64,000 nucleotides of DNA from CAVVST01 sp963750995 (GTDB lineage: Bacteria > Acidobacteriota > Vicinamibacteria > Vicinamibacterales > UBA2999), in the NCBI GenBank assembly GCA_963750995.1, contig CAVVST010000001.1, positions 783,205-847,204 on the forward strand, given 5' to 3'. The stretch's first letter is position 1, and every line of letters begins with the position of its first letter. The notes under the pieces are model-generated. The model searched no databases. It was given only the letters and a program-made list of their open reading frames with translations, and was not told the DNA's origin. The translations under genes and the position numbers were made by a program. Of this stretch, positions 19,211 through 28,620 are shown one piece after another.

Positions 19211-19602
19211 ATGCACCCGCGCCGCCCTCGCCTTCGGATCGCCCTGCCCGCCCTTCTCGTTCTCATCGTTGGCGCGGCCCTCACGCCGGTGCCTGCGGCG
19301 ACCGGTACGTTCCGCGACGACGACCCGCTGCGGGTCGAGCACAAGACGCAGGACTCCCGCGCCGGGAGCGGGACATCATCTCTCCACCCTTCGACAATCT
19401 GACGCCGTTCGGCGCGACAGCAACCGCGTCGGCGGGGAGAACTGACTCCCCTGTCCCATTACCGCAGGTCAAGAATGCGTACGTGTGCATCGACATCGCC
19501 GCGATCGAGCCGCCGGACTGCTCGTGGACGCCAGTACGCGTCTATTTTCGCCGTGGAGTGGAAGGATGGACCCTCGTCGGTCTGGATCGGACCAGAGCAT
19601 GA
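19211..19602 (+). CDS. small secreted protein of unknown function, one frame break
   Basis: The signal sequence (RIALPALLVLIVGAALTPVPAA) is followed by FRDDDPLRVEHKTQD. This DDP-x(n)-TQD start occurs in a secreted acidobacterial family I remember but cannot name. A frame break near 19360 leads to the C-terminal part with NAYVCIDIAAIEPPDCSW and RGVEGWTLVGLDR. About 130 residues. The stop codon overlaps the ATG of the aldo/keto reductase (ATGA at 19599-19602), so the two are translationally coupled. The ATG at 19211 is preferred because the signal peptide begins there. Confidence 0.55.
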
Positions 19603-20626
19603 CTGTGTGCGTGGACGTCGACACCGCGGCGCCGACAGCATCGGTGCATGCCGCCAGTGTCTGGCTCGGTCAAACCGGGCTGCGCGTGAGCCGGCTGGGA
19701 CTCGGGCTCGCCGCCCTGGGCAGGCCCGTATACATGGCGGCCGGGCGCGAGGCCGACCTGGGAGCTGACCGATCGGTCGCAGCCATGCGGCGTCGCTGCC
19801 AGTCGATGCTCGACGCCGCATATGCCGCGGGCGTCAGGTACATCGATGCGGCGCGGTCGTATGGCCTGGCCGAGCAGTTCCTGAACGGCTGGTGGAATGC
19901 GCGTGGACTTCCCGATCGCGCGCTGACTGTCGCATCAAAGTGGGGCTACACCTACACCGGCCGCTGGGATCCCGATGCGCCCGTCCAGGAAATCAAGCAC
20001 CTGACCGTGGAGACGCTGCGGCGCCAGGCCTACCAGAGCGGCGTCATCCTGGGTTCACGGCTCTCGCTCTATCAGATCCACTCCGCGACGCTGGACAGCG
20101 GCGTTCTCGAGGATCGCGCCGTGCTGGCCGAGCTCGTCCGCCTGCGCGAGAGCGGACTCTGTATCGGGCTGACGGTGACCGGCCCTCGTCAGGCCGACAC
20201 CATTCGACGCGCGCTCGAAGTTCGTGTTGACGGCGTTCAGCCGTTCCAGACGGTGCAGGCGACCTGGAACCTGCTCGAACCGTCAGCGGGCGCCGCTCTG
20301 GCCGAAGCATCCGCCGAAGGGCTGGGGCGTGATCATCAAGGAGGTGCTGGCGAACGGCCGCCTGACGGACCGCTACGGCGGACGTGGGCCGGGCCACCTG
20401 CGAATCTATGCGAGCCGCGATCGGCGCGTCGGTCGAAACGGTGGCGGTCGCCGCCGCCCTCTCGCAGCCGTGGGCAGACATCGTGCTCTCTGGAGCCGTC
20501 ACCGCCGCCCACCTGCAGGCCCATGCCGCCGCGCTCGATGTCGGCGTCGATGTCGATCATTTCGCGTCGATCGCCGAACCGGCGTCGGAATACTGGCGCC
20601 GGCGCCGGTTTCTGCGCTGGACCTGA
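19599..20626 (+). CDS. aldo/keto reductase family oxidoreductase, two frame breaks
   Basis: This is an NAD(P)H-dependent carbonyl reductase of the (beta/alpha)8 fold. Visible family motifs are LGQTGLRVSRLGLGLAALG at the N-terminus, YIDAARSYGLAEQFL (catalytic Asp and Tyr), SKWGYTY (catalytic Lys) and LYQIHSATL (catalytic His). The C-terminal part supplies GWGVIIKEVLANGRLTD and PWADIVLSGAV. Frame breaks lie near 20330 and 20405. Reconstructed length is about 340 residues, normal for the family. The ATG at 19599 overlaps the preceding stop codon. Substrate unknown; plant-like members act on sugars or aldehydes, so no specific assignment is made. Confidence 0.85.
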
Positions 20627-20666
20627 GGTGACGGGCGTCGGTGCGGAGTCCGGCCGTTGCCGGAGG

Positions 20667-21490
20667 TTATTGCCGCTTGAACGTCACCGAAAACCCGATC
20701 ACGTCGATGGTCCGCCCCGTCACCAGATCGGTGGCGTCGGACACTAGCCACATCTTTGCCAGGTTCAGGTGCAATTCGGCGGGACGCCCGCCCGGGAAGG
20801 TGAAGTCCATCACCCGGTAGCCGATCCCGTAGTTCGCCGCGACCTTCCAGACGCGTCCGCCGTTGCGCGTGGGCACGTTCAGGAGCATGGCGCCGGGCGC
20901 CGTGAACACCTGCAGACCGGCCTCCGACCTCGGTGGTGAAGTGCGTCCCGAGGACACCGTAGATGCCCGCCTGCCCCTGGAGCGCCGGCCACATGAGGTC
21001 CACGTGCACGTTTTCCCACCAAGTCGTCTTCGGCGGCTCCTCATGCTCGCTGATGGCGACCACGCGCACCTGGCGGATCTGCTGAGCCGGAGCGCCGTCC
21101 TCACGCCATGCGGAGAGAAGCGCGCAGGCCTGTCTCAGCGGATCGGCGTCGTCGAACACCGTCTCGCAGCGCGCCGCAAGCCATAAAGGGGGCTCAGGCT
21201 TCTCCGGTCGCTGACGAAACCCGGTGAACCATCCCGGGCTGCCGGCGGCCGCGCCACTGCTCCGACCAATCCTGCCAGGCAGAAAACGCCTCGATCCAAC
21301 GCTGCAGCTCTACCCGTCGTTCCGCAATCTCAGGATTGTCGAGAGTGGCAATAGGAGCACTCAGCGCAGCAATGGGCAACGGCTGTGCTGTTAACGGTGG
21401 AAGTGGGTCCTCAACGCCCTGGCCGAATCCCGACGAAGCAGCGCCAACCAGCAATCCAACAACCGCCAGCATCCGCCCGACCGTGCCCAT
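20667..21490 (-). CDS. exported protein of unknown function, two frame breaks
   Basis: The signal peptide (RMLAVVGLLVGAASSGFGQG) is followed by RRVELQRWIEAFSAWQDWSEQW, a basic/aromatic helix, then CETVFDDADPLRQACALLSAW, WWENVHVDLMWPALQGQ, GIYGVLGTHFTTE and, after a second break, MLLNVPTRNGGRVWKVAANYGIGYRVMDFTFPG, ending DVIGFSVTFKRQ. Breaks lie near 21230 and 20930. About 274 residues. The last half looks like strands of a barrel or a beta-sandwich. No family name recognised. The gene ends convergently with the aldo/keto reductase. Confidence 0.6.
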
Positions 21491-21598
21491 GGTCCACTCC
21501 CTGAACTACACGACGCGCCGACCGGTCGATTAAACCGATCGGCGACTATCACATGTGTTCAGGTAGCGTACGGACAAGATCACAGAGCGTCAATCTGG

Positions 21599-21626
21599 CA
21601 GTTCTGACATCTGTCAGTTCTGACAG
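21599..21626. promoter_or_regulatory. direct/inverted repeat upstream of the exported-protein gene
   Basis: The word cagttctgaca occurs twice (21599-21609 and 21615-21625), and the junction forms the dyad ctgaca-tc-tgtcag (21604-21617). It lies in the 158-bp gap between two minus-strand genes, about 110 bp upstream of the start at 21490. It may be an operator or the end of a terminator for the upstream barrel gene; there is no clear poly-T. Confidence 0.35.
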
Positions 21627-21649
21627 CCGCCGAGGAGGGCGACTCTCTC

Positions 21650-22420
21650 CTAAAAGCGAACCCGCACTCCGCCGACGAACGGGAGCGTCCAGCGGGCGCT
21701 GTGGTTGTTGATGTCTTCGAGGCCGGTGCCGTCCAGGCCATCGATTGCGGACAAGCCGCTCATCCACCGCAGCCCGAGCTGCCCGTAGAAGCCCATGTCG
21801 ACCGCCGGTCTGGTACAGCAGTCCGATATTCGGCGCCAAGCGCGACCGCGGCGGTCTGATCGTAGAAATCAGTGGCTTCGCCCGCCAGATTGACGGTCGG
21901 CGCCACCAACGTTACGTCGGTCTCATCGATGAAACCGATACCGACGAGTGCCCTCGCCATATGCGCGCAGGCTCGATCGACACGTCCACGTACTGGCGAA
22001 GGCCGACATCGAGCCCGAACGTTTGAATAGTCCGTGTATCGCCCGTACAGGTTGGACACGCCGATGTCACCCATCGCCGTGAGCTTCATCCGCCTCGCTC
22101 GACTGATAGACGAAGTTCGCGGTGACCTCTGTCGCGTCGGTGAACAAATAACCGCCGCCGAACCGCAAGTGGAGTCCCGTGCCGTAGACATCCTCGAACG
22201 AATTCGACTTGATGACGACGGCCTGGTTGTTGATCTGGCCGATCCCGCTCGAATTGATGTTGCCACTGACGACGTTATCCCAGCCAACGCCGAAGTCGAG
22301 GTTCCAGGGCGAACTCGAGGCGGCCGGTGGTTGTGTTTGCGCCTGTGCCGGCTCAACGCCAACCAACAGTATCGGGACAAGCGCGCTGATCGCGGCAGAC
22401 TTCCACACCGTCGGTATCAT
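21650..22420 (-). CDS. outer-membrane beta-barrel protein (OmpW-like), about three frame breaks
   Basis: The signal peptide (AAISALVPILLVGVEPAQAQ) precedes strands WNLDFGVGWDNVVSGNIN, GTGLHLRFGGGYLFTDATEVTANFVYQSS, LTAMGDIGVSNLYGRY, ALVGIGFIDETDVTL, MAPNIGLLYQTG and the closing strand RWTLPFVGGVRVRF with terminal phenylalanine. Frame breaks lie near 22090, 21990 and 21815. Reconstructed size is about 256 residues. The ATG at 22420 has gaggctcc upstream on its strand as a GGAG-type site. It is probably a passive outer-membrane protein; the substrate is unknown. Confidence 0.68.
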
Positions 22421-22597
22421 GTGAGGCTCCTTTGCGACTGCAGACGCCGGAGCAACTCTCAGACCGCGGCAGCGCCGGGGCTTTGCGCGGAGAAACATTC
22501 GCAAATCCGCCAGTTTGCGCGTGAGAGGCCGGGCACGGCACTCGCAACTCACCGCCTGCCGTCAAGGCAGCCGCGACCCGCCGTCAGTCCGCCCCGA

Positions 22598-23065
22598 TCA
22601 CGCGGCGGAGCGGCCATGCCTGTCGAGCAGCTTCGCGATGCGGACGACGAGATCGTCGGGGATGAACGGCTTGACGAGATAGTCGTCCGCGCCGAGCGCC
22701 ATGGCGGCCAGCACTTCCCGGTCCTGCCGCGGCGCCGTGAGGATGATGATCGGAACCTGTGCCGTGCGCCGGTCCCTCCTGAGATGGCGCAGCACCTCCA
22801 ACCCGTCGACCACCGGCAACATCGCCCCGAGGACGATCAAGTCCGGCCGGTGATCGATCGCGATCGCCATGGCCGCCTTCCCATCGGAAGCCGTGAGCAC
22901 GGTGTAGCCCTGCGCCGTCAGCTTGAATCCGATCAGGTCCAGCAGCAGCTCGTCGTAATCGGCGATGAGAATGCAGGCTGGCAGCGGCGTCCGGAGGACA
23001 GATGCTGGCTCCGGTGTGGTCGACACGTCAGGCGGGCGGCGAATTGTTCGAACCTTCGTTCCCAT
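22598..23065 (-). CDS. receiver-domain protein lacking the phosphoacceptor aspartate
   Basis: This 155-residue protein has the CheY fold signature: ILIADYDELLLDLIGFKL, DLIVLGAMLPVVDGLEVLRHLR, VPIIILTAPRQD, GADDYLVKPFIPDDL. The conserved aspartate that is phosphorylated in DLIVLDxMLP is replaced by glycine (codon ggg at the VLGAM position), and the first acidic pair is reduced to DYD. The switch threonine and conserved lysine remain. It cannot be phosphorylated in the usual way and may be a constitutive or ligand-gated pseudo-receiver. No output domain is present. About 32 residues precede the domain; ATG at 23065. Confidence 0.85.
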   Translation of the reverse strand: MGTKVRTIRRPPDVSTTPEPASVLRTPLPACILIADYDELLLDLIGFKLTAQGYTVLTASDGKAAMAIAIDHRPDLIVLGAMLPVVDGLEVLRHLRRDRRTAQVPIIILTAPRQDREVLAAMALGADDYLVKPFIPDDLVVRIAKLLDRHGRSAA

Positions 23066-23330
23066 ATGCGTGCGCGGTACTCGTTCACACCGACGAGCAC
23101 GGCGTGTTTACAAGGAAGAATTCCGCGAACCATGGTGGGCGTTCTATGCGAATTCGGACGCGGCTCATCTTTTTCGGCAGGCGGCGGGTCAGTTCGCGAT
23201 CGCTGCTCGCCGGAAATGCATAGCGGCGTGGTGAGGATGTGGGCGAGTCTACTGAAAACCGTCCTTAACAGAGCGCCGGCATGACGACGCGACGCGACGG
23301 TCTACCACTTCTCCGAGCGAGGTTCGCATC

Positions 23331-23717
23331 ATGATCACATGTCAAGCGGTGCGCGAGCGCATTCGCGCCGAATATCTCGAAATGCCGGGCATGAATCTCA
23401 CCTCCGACCAGGTGGCGCGGCTCTGTGGCATGGAACGATCGGCGTGCCAGACGGTATTGGATGCGCTCGTTGACGCGAAATTCCTCACCCTGACCACCGA
23501 TGGCACGTATGTGCGACGGACCGACGATGTGCGCCCGGCGCGGATGGCGCCGCCGCCGCTGCATCACCATCGGCCGCGAATCATCCGTCAGGGCGAGCTG
23601 ACCAGCGGCCCGGCCTCGGTCGAAAGCGACCAGTCGCCGCTGGCGACCACTCGTCATTGGCGTGCGCCCTGTCAACAGGTGACTCTCAGCCACCTATTGG
23701 CAGGGCGGACGGAATGA
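23331..23717 (+). CDS. small winged-helix-like protein, paralogue of the protein at 57340
   Basis: This is a 128-residue protein whose first 65 residues read RERIRAEYLEMPGMNLTSDQVARLCGM and CQTVLDALVDAKFLTLTTDGTYVR. These match the protein at 57340-57657 (VRGEYREMPGLRLTVAQAARLFNLE, CGQVLDTLVTNGVLM) almost position for position. The helix-turn-helix-plus-wing pattern suggests DNA binding or a small adaptor. The remaining 60 residues are low-complexity (PPPLHHHRPR) and may be out of frame after a break. ATG 23331 follows a weak gcgaggttcgcatc leader. Confidence 0.6.
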   Translation: MITCQAVRERIRAEYLEMPGMNLTSDQVARLCGMERSACQTVLDALVDAKFLTLTTDGTYVRRTDDVRPARMAPPPLHHHRPRIIRQGELTSGPASVESDQSPLATTRHWRAPCQQVTLSHLLAGRTE

Positions 23718-23736
23718 GGCACAGGCAGGCTCTCGG

Positions 23737-25223
23737 TCAGTGCAAGAGCGCCGGCAGGGTGTCGGAGAAATCCACGTACATGAACTGCGTGGCGCCGTCG
23801 AACTCGTATCCGTTGACGTCGCCCGTATCGGGCGGTTCCGGCGCTTCCCCGTTCTGCACCACCAGCAGCCCGAGCGGAAACTGGCGTCCAACCGGAACGG
23901 GCACGAAGTGGACGCCGTCGGTATCGCCGACGCCCTCGACGAAGAAGGCGCCATGGTGCCGGATGCCAGTTCGGCTCATCTCGTAAAAGTGAAAACTCGA
24001 GTCGCCCTGGCTCGACGCCAGCATTAGGATCCGTCCCGGTACGCTGGCGATGACGCTCAGACCCTCGAGATCGGCCTCGAGAAAGCGCCCGGCGTTCGCC
24101 GCCGAGCCCACGGCAACAACATCTCCCGGTTCAGGAGCGCCGTTGTACTCGCATTCGAATTCATCGTCGTCGGGCGTCGCCCGGTACGGCTGACCGAACG
24201 ATCGTACCGGCTCAATCAAGCGATCGCCTGTGACCGTGACAAAATCAGGCGTCTTCTTGCCGATCGGCAGGCGATAGAGCCCGATGGTCTCGAAGGCGAC
24301 GTAGAGCGTCTCGTTCACGGCATCGAAGAGCACCCCCTCCGATTGCGGCTCTTCCAGCGCTGCCTCCCGGCACGGCGTCCAGCGGTATGGCACGCCGTGT
24401 TCGTCCTTCAGTTCGAAGGACGTGCGAAAGAGAAACGTGCGCTTGATGGCGTATCCCAACCGGCCATCGGCCGCCGGCACGATCTGAAGCTGACGCGCCA
24501 GGCCGCGTTCCCGCTGTGAGACGAATATCTCGTCGGGATCACCCTGTGCCACGGTCAAGCCGTACACGGTGTTCTGATCGTCGACAGGGTTGTCCCGCCA
24601 GCCTTCAACGGCGCCGGACGGCTGAAGCGGAGACGGCTGCTCGTAGCGTCTCGGAAACACACGCGGAACGTCCGGCGCGGTGATGTCCAGCAGCGGACCA
24701 TCGGGATGCGTGGGATCGATCCGGTAGAAACGGACACGATCGCAGCCGCGATCGGAGACGACCGCCACGTCCCCCAGGGACGCATGCGGGTGTTTGCCGA
24801 GCCGCACGTCGTAGGCAATGTCCACGTTGTTGAAACGGCCGAAGGTTTCCCCGGTGGCGCTGTCCTCGCACGGATGGTCCGGCGCGGATTGACACCGGAC
24901 GGCGTGGTGGGATCGTCCTTCGTTACCTGTGGCGCATTCGGTGGCAGCAGCGCCTGCAGGAGTTGACCGGACATATCAAAGACGAGCAGCCCCGCATCCT
25001 TGGCTGTCCCGATCAGCAGCGACCGGCGTGGGTTTTCGCGGTTCACCCAGATCGCCGGGTCATCGGCGTCGGGTGTCGCCGGCGCGTCTTCATAGTTGAA
25101 CAGCGGCGAGGTCGTGATCACCGGCGCCACGACGAGGGGCTCGACGCCCCGCGCGCGAACGGCGCCGAGCGCCACGACGCATACCACCACACCGAACGAC
25201 CACGTCATCGCTCGTGTCGTCAT
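23737..25223 (-). CDS. beta-propeller phytase, secreted, one frame break
   Basis: This is an alkaline calcium-dependent 3-phytase that releases phosphate from phytate. The signal peptide (GVVVCVVALGAVRARG) precedes the family start DADDPAIWVNRENPRRSLLIGTAKDAGLLVFDMSG, then DIAYDVRLG, VSDRGCDRVRFYRID, VYGLTVAQGD, QSEGVLFDAVNETLYVAFE and GVGDTDGVHFVPVPVG, the regular propeller blades with acidic calcium-site residues. One break near 24860 separates the first blade from the rest. About 495 residues. The ATG at 25223 overlaps the stop of the glycerophosphodiesterase (ATGA), so both are made from one transcript. Confidence 0.88.
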
Positions 25224-26363
25224 CGATTCTCTCCAAAGGCGTCGAGCGCCGCCGAGCCGATACCTGGATGGTCGGTGAAGTACCCATCGATCCCGAGTTC
25301 CAGGAACAGCTTCATTTCGGCCCGTAGATCGCCGAGGCGTCCAGGGTCCGCACCGACGCGGAAATTCAGCGGGAGAAAGGTGTTCTCCGCCCGGAACGTC
25401 CAGCCGTGGACCACGAGACCGGCGCGATGCGCATCGTGAATCAGGGTGGTCGGCGACAGCAGCGATCCCGCTGAATTCCTCGGGACGATCAGATCCTTGT
25501 TGGCGCCGACGCCGTCAGCGTACCCGGCGATGTCGGCCAGACCCGCCGGGCGAGCCATGTCCGCGTAGGTTCGCGGGTCCCCGCTCACGACGAAGTCGTA
25601 CGGCTTGCCGCCGGCGTTCAGCAGTTGGACGAGCGGGACCTCTGTCATCGTCGCCAGGTCACGGAGGTTCGACACTTCGAACGACTGGATGAAGACCGGC
25701 GCGTGCCGGCCGCGGTAGCCATTGGCGTGCAGGATGGCCACGAGCGGTTCCTCGAGCGAGAGGCCGATACCGTCGAAATAGGTCGGGTGCTTGGTTTCTG
25801 GATAGATGCCGACCGGCTTCAACCTCGACTGGCGGCGCTGCGCGTTGATGGTGGCGACGAGATTGATCACCTCCTGCAGGGTTGGTATTTCGAACCGGCC
25901 GTCGAAGTTCGTCGATCGCAGTTGCGGCAGCCGCTCGCGGGCTCGCAGGGTCTTCAGCTCGGCAAGGGTGAAATCCTCGGTGAACCAGCCGGTAATCGCG
26001 ACGCCGTCGATCGTCTTCGTCGTCCGGCGGCCCGGCAAATTCGGGATGGCTGGCGACGTCCGTGGTCGTCGCAATCTCGTTTTCGTGTCGCGCCACGAGA
26101 ACCCCGTCCTGGGTCGACACCAGGTCCGGTTCGACGTAGTCGGCGCCTTCCTGGATGGCCAGCCAGTAGGCTTCGAGCGTGTGTTCGGGCCGGTCGCCAC
26201 TGGCGCCCCGGTGGCCGATGACGATCCGGTCGTGGTCGCGGTCGCGGCGGTTGAATCCCTCGTCTGACCGGCCATCTGGATGAGCCGGGGTTGCCTGGAG
26301 GCTCAGGCCAGCAGTCACGATCGCGGCCAGTGCCGCGGCGAGCAGTCGGGGTAGCGAGCGCAT
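25220..26363 (-). CDS. glycerophosphodiester phosphodiesterase, secreted, one frame break
   Basis: This enzyme cleaves glycerophosphodiesters to glycerol-3-phosphate and an alcohol. The signal peptide (LLAAALAAIVTAGLSLQATPA) is followed by the GDPD signature: VIGHRGASGDRPEHTLEAY (catalytic His), GADYVEPDLVSTQDGVLVARHE (metal-binding Glu/Asp and second His), then GVAITGWFTEDFTLAELKTL, the GlpQ-type insertion. It ends in GIDGYFTDHPGIG. A frame break lies near 26010. About 381 residues, a periplasmic GlpQ type. It is the upstream gene of the phytase and overlaps it by 4 bp; together they form a phosphorus-acquisition operon. Confidence 0.9.
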
Positions 26364-26506
26364 CGGTTCCTCCCTGTGAGTGCGGGAGGATTTAAGCGCA
26401 CGCTGGTAAACGATCAGTGAACAGCGGGTGACGTCGTGGTCACATTTGACGAGTGCAGCCCCGGGAACTATGAGGCGCGATCGACCGTCAAACCTGGAAG
26501 GCGCAC

Positions 26507-27256
26507 ATGCTTCACAGGCCTCGGATCGAACGTGTCGGCTACCTGATCGGCGCGCTGCTGCTGGTCAGCGGCCTGGTTCACGTGGCGATTCTGGCGATCA
26601 CCGGAGGCTCGTGGGTCGGACCGCTGTCGCTGCGCAAGCCGGCCACGTTCGGACTGTCCTTTGGCCTCACGCTGGTCACGATCACCTGGGTCTCGTCCTA
26701 TCTACGGATCGGCGGGCGGGCACGGGCGGCCCTGTTGACGGTTTTCATCGCCGCCTGCGTGGTCGAGACGACGCTGATCTCGCTTCAGGCGTGGCGAGGG
26801 GTGCCCTCTCACTTCAACGTGGAAACGATCGGCGATGCGATCGTGGCGCAGATCCTCGCGGCCGGAGGGGTGACGCTGGTTGTCGTCGTAGTTGTCCTGA
26901 CGTTCATGTCGTTTCGCGCACAGCCGGCAACAGCTGCCGGCATGCGCATCGCCATCCGCATCGGGTTCGTCATCCTGGTGGGGGCGATGGCAACTGGCGG
27001 CCTGATGATCGCGAAGGGTATGCGCCTGGTCTTCGCGGGCAATCCCCAGGCTGCGTATCTGACGGGAGGGTCGCTGAAGCCGACGCATGCCGTAACCATG
27101 CACGCGATCCTGGTGCTGCCGCTGATCGCATGGGTTTTGTCGCATACGCCGCTGAGCGAACGCCGCCAAATGTGGGTGGTCAGTGTCGTAGCGGCGGGAT
27201 ATGCGCTGGTGGCCGGGGTTGTCGCCGTGGCCAACCTGACTGGCGCGCTGCCCTGA
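26507..27256 (+). CDS. polytopic membrane protein of unknown function
   Basis: This intact 249-residue protein has about seven hydrophobic segments (YLIGALLLVSGLVHVAILAI, FGLSFGLTLVTITWVSSYL, AALLTVFIAACVVETTLISL, VTLVVVVVVLTFMSF, IRIGFVILVGAMATGG, ILVLPLIAWVL, VVSVVAAGYALVAGVVAVA). Conserved-looking polar motifs are WRGVPSHFN and KPTHAVTMHAI, with histidines that might bind metal or heme. It resembles a DUF of membrane proteins I cannot name. The ATG at 26507 follows aaggcgcac. It stands alone on the plus strand before the small HTH gene. Confidence 0.7.
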   Translation: MLHRPRIERVGYLIGALLLVSGLVHVAILAITGGSWVGPLSLRKPATFGLSFGLTLVTITWVSSYLRIGGRARAALLTVFIAACVVETTLISLQAWRGVPSHFNVETIGDAIVAQILAAGGVTLVVVVVVLTFMSFRAQPATAAGMRIAIRIGFVILVGAMATGGLMIAKGMRLVFAGNPQAAYLTGGSLKPTHAVTMHAILVLPLIAWVLSHTPLSERRQMWVVSVVAAGYALVAGVVAVANLTGALP

Positions 27257-27308
27257 GTGTCGATCTTGAGGCCTGTGACTCGACTAAGGAGTGGAGGCAG
27301 GAACGAGG

Positions 27309-27515
27309 ATGGCTCTTCACATCACACCAACGGAAAGAAGTGCGCTTCAGCTGCTGGCCACCGGCAAGGCGGGACATGAAATTGCCAGACTTCTGGGGAC
27401 CGCAGAAGCCGAGCTCGAAACACGCCTGACCTCCCTTTTTACCAGGATGGGCGTCGCCGGCCGGCATGAGGCGATCAGGGCGGCGATGCGTCGTGGGCTG
27501 CTCACACGCGACTGA
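27309..27515 (+). CDS. stand-alone LuxR/GerE-type HTH protein, 68 residues
   Basis: The product is only the LuxR-type DNA-binding domain: ITPTERSALQLLATGKAGHEIARLLG, ETRLTSLFTRMGVAGRHEAIRAAMRRGLL, the usual four-helix layout. There is no receiver or ligand domain. The ATG at 27309 is preceded by ggaggcaggaacgagg, containing a near-perfect Shine-Dalgarno. The recognition helix has ELETRL where NarL-type proteins have ERTVKTH, so DNA binding may be altered. It overlaps the end of mgsA by 14 bp (convergent). Possibly a small GerE-like regulator. Confidence 0.7.
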   Translation: MALHITPTERSALQLLATGKAGHEIARLLGTAEAELETRLTSLFTRMGVAGRHEAIRAAMRRGLLTRD

Positions 27516-27936
27516 GCAGTGCCTCGGGTCCTCCGCCCACACGGCGCTCGTAGCGCCGCCCCATCAACGGGGACGACAGGAGGAAGTCGGCCGTCGACCG
27601 ATTACACGCAATCGGTACGTTGTACACGACGGCAATGCGCAGCAGCGCCTTGACATCCACGTCGTGCGGATGAGGCTCGAGCGGGTCCCAGAAGAAGATG
27701 ACGAAGTCGATTCGCCCCTCGACGATGCCCGCTCCAATCTGTTGATCGCCACCCAGCGGCCCGCTGAGGAAGCGGGTCACCGGGAGACCAAGGTCGCTCG
27801 CGATCAGCGTTCCCGTCGTCCCGGTGGCGCACAGGTCATGATGAGCCAGCGTTCCACGGTTGTATCGCGCCCAGTCAAGCAGATCGAGCTTGCAATTGTC
27901 ATGAGCGATGAGCGCGACCCGCTTCCGCTCCGTCAT
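27502..27936 (-). CDS. mgsA: methylglyoxal synthase
   Basis: It converts dihydroxyacetone phosphate to methylglyoxal and phosphate, a glycolytic bypass under phosphate limitation. The motifs are clear: KRVALIAHDNCK at the start, ATGTTGTLI (phosphate binding), SGPLGGDQQIGA with the catalytic Asp, and DFVIFFWDPLEPHPHDVDVKALLRIA. The length of about 144 residues is normal. The ATG at 27936 fits the E. coli start; the frame also opens at 27984. It is transcribed alone, convergent to the small HTH gene. Phosphate limitation links it loosely to the nearby phytase pair (inference). Confidence 0.93.
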   Translation of the reverse strand: MTERKRVALIAHDNCKLDLLDWARYNRGTLAHHDLCATGTTGTLIASDLGLPVTRFLSGPLGGDQQIGAGIVEGRIDFVIFFWDPLEPHPHDVDVKALLRIAVVYNVPIACNRSTADFLLSSPLMGRRYERRVGGGPEALLSRV

Positions 27937-28080
27937 CGGAACGCCGAGGAATCCACCCTGAGCGATCGTGTTTAAGCCGTCCATGCTGCCAGGCTAGCAG
28001 CACGACGTAACATCCGCCATCATGCAGCAACTGCGCGAGACCGACGGTCGCGCGCGGCAAGATCGTCGAGATTGTCGGTA

Positions 28081-28566
28081 TCAGCTCCCCAATTCCACGC
28101 GCGCGCCCTCGTCGAATGCTTTCTGCAGCTCCGCTATGTCGAATTTCTTCATCTTCAGGAACGCCTGTGTGACCCGCACCAATTGCCCGGGCGTCCCCGT
28201 CTCCAACATGTCGTTCATGGCAGTCGGCACGATCTGCCACGACAGCCCGTACTTGTCCTTCACCCATCCGCATTGCTCCGCGGCGGGAACAGCGGACAGC
28301 TTCTCCCAATAGCGGTCGATCTCCGTCTGTGTTTCGCACGACACCATGAAGGAGATCGACTCATTGAACTTGAAGAGTGGTCCTGCGCTGATCGCCATGA
28401 AGGGCTGGCCGTTCAACTCGAAGGCGACGACGTCGCAATCGCCCGAGGGCGTGTCGCGCAGTGTCCTGACGCTGGTGATCTTCGAGTTGGGGAAGATCGA
28501 GCAATAGAACTGCGCGGCTTCCTTCGCTTCCTTGTCGAACCAGAGATGCGGGGTGATTGGTTTCAT
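28081..28566 (-). CDS. VOC-family protein (PhnB/3-demethylubiquinone methyltransferase-like fold)
   Basis: This 161-residue protein starts KPITPHLWFDKEAKEAAQFYCSIFPNSKI, the hallmark of the PhnB-like glyoxalase/VOC subfamily, and continues with ESISFMVSCETQTEIDRYWEKLS, CGWVKDKYGLSWQIVP and MKKFDIAELQKAFDEG. The names given to this group rest on fold similarity and no substrate is known. It is the last gene of the ArsR-AHSA1-VOC group on the minus strand. ATG 28566 with gggagagaac just upstream on its strand. Confidence 0.87.
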   Translation of the reverse strand: MKPITPHLWFDKEAKEAAQFYCSIFPNSKITSVRTLRDTPSGDCDVVAFELNGQPFMAISAGPLFKFNESISFMVSCETQTEIDRYWEKLSAVPAAEQCGWVKDKYGLSWQIVPTAMNDMLETGTPGQLVRVTQAFLKMKKFDIAELQKAFDEGARVELGS

Positions 28567-28620
28567 TGTTCTCTCCCTCAATGGTCCTACCGGTTCAGGT
28601 GTTCGACACCACGGCCGCCG

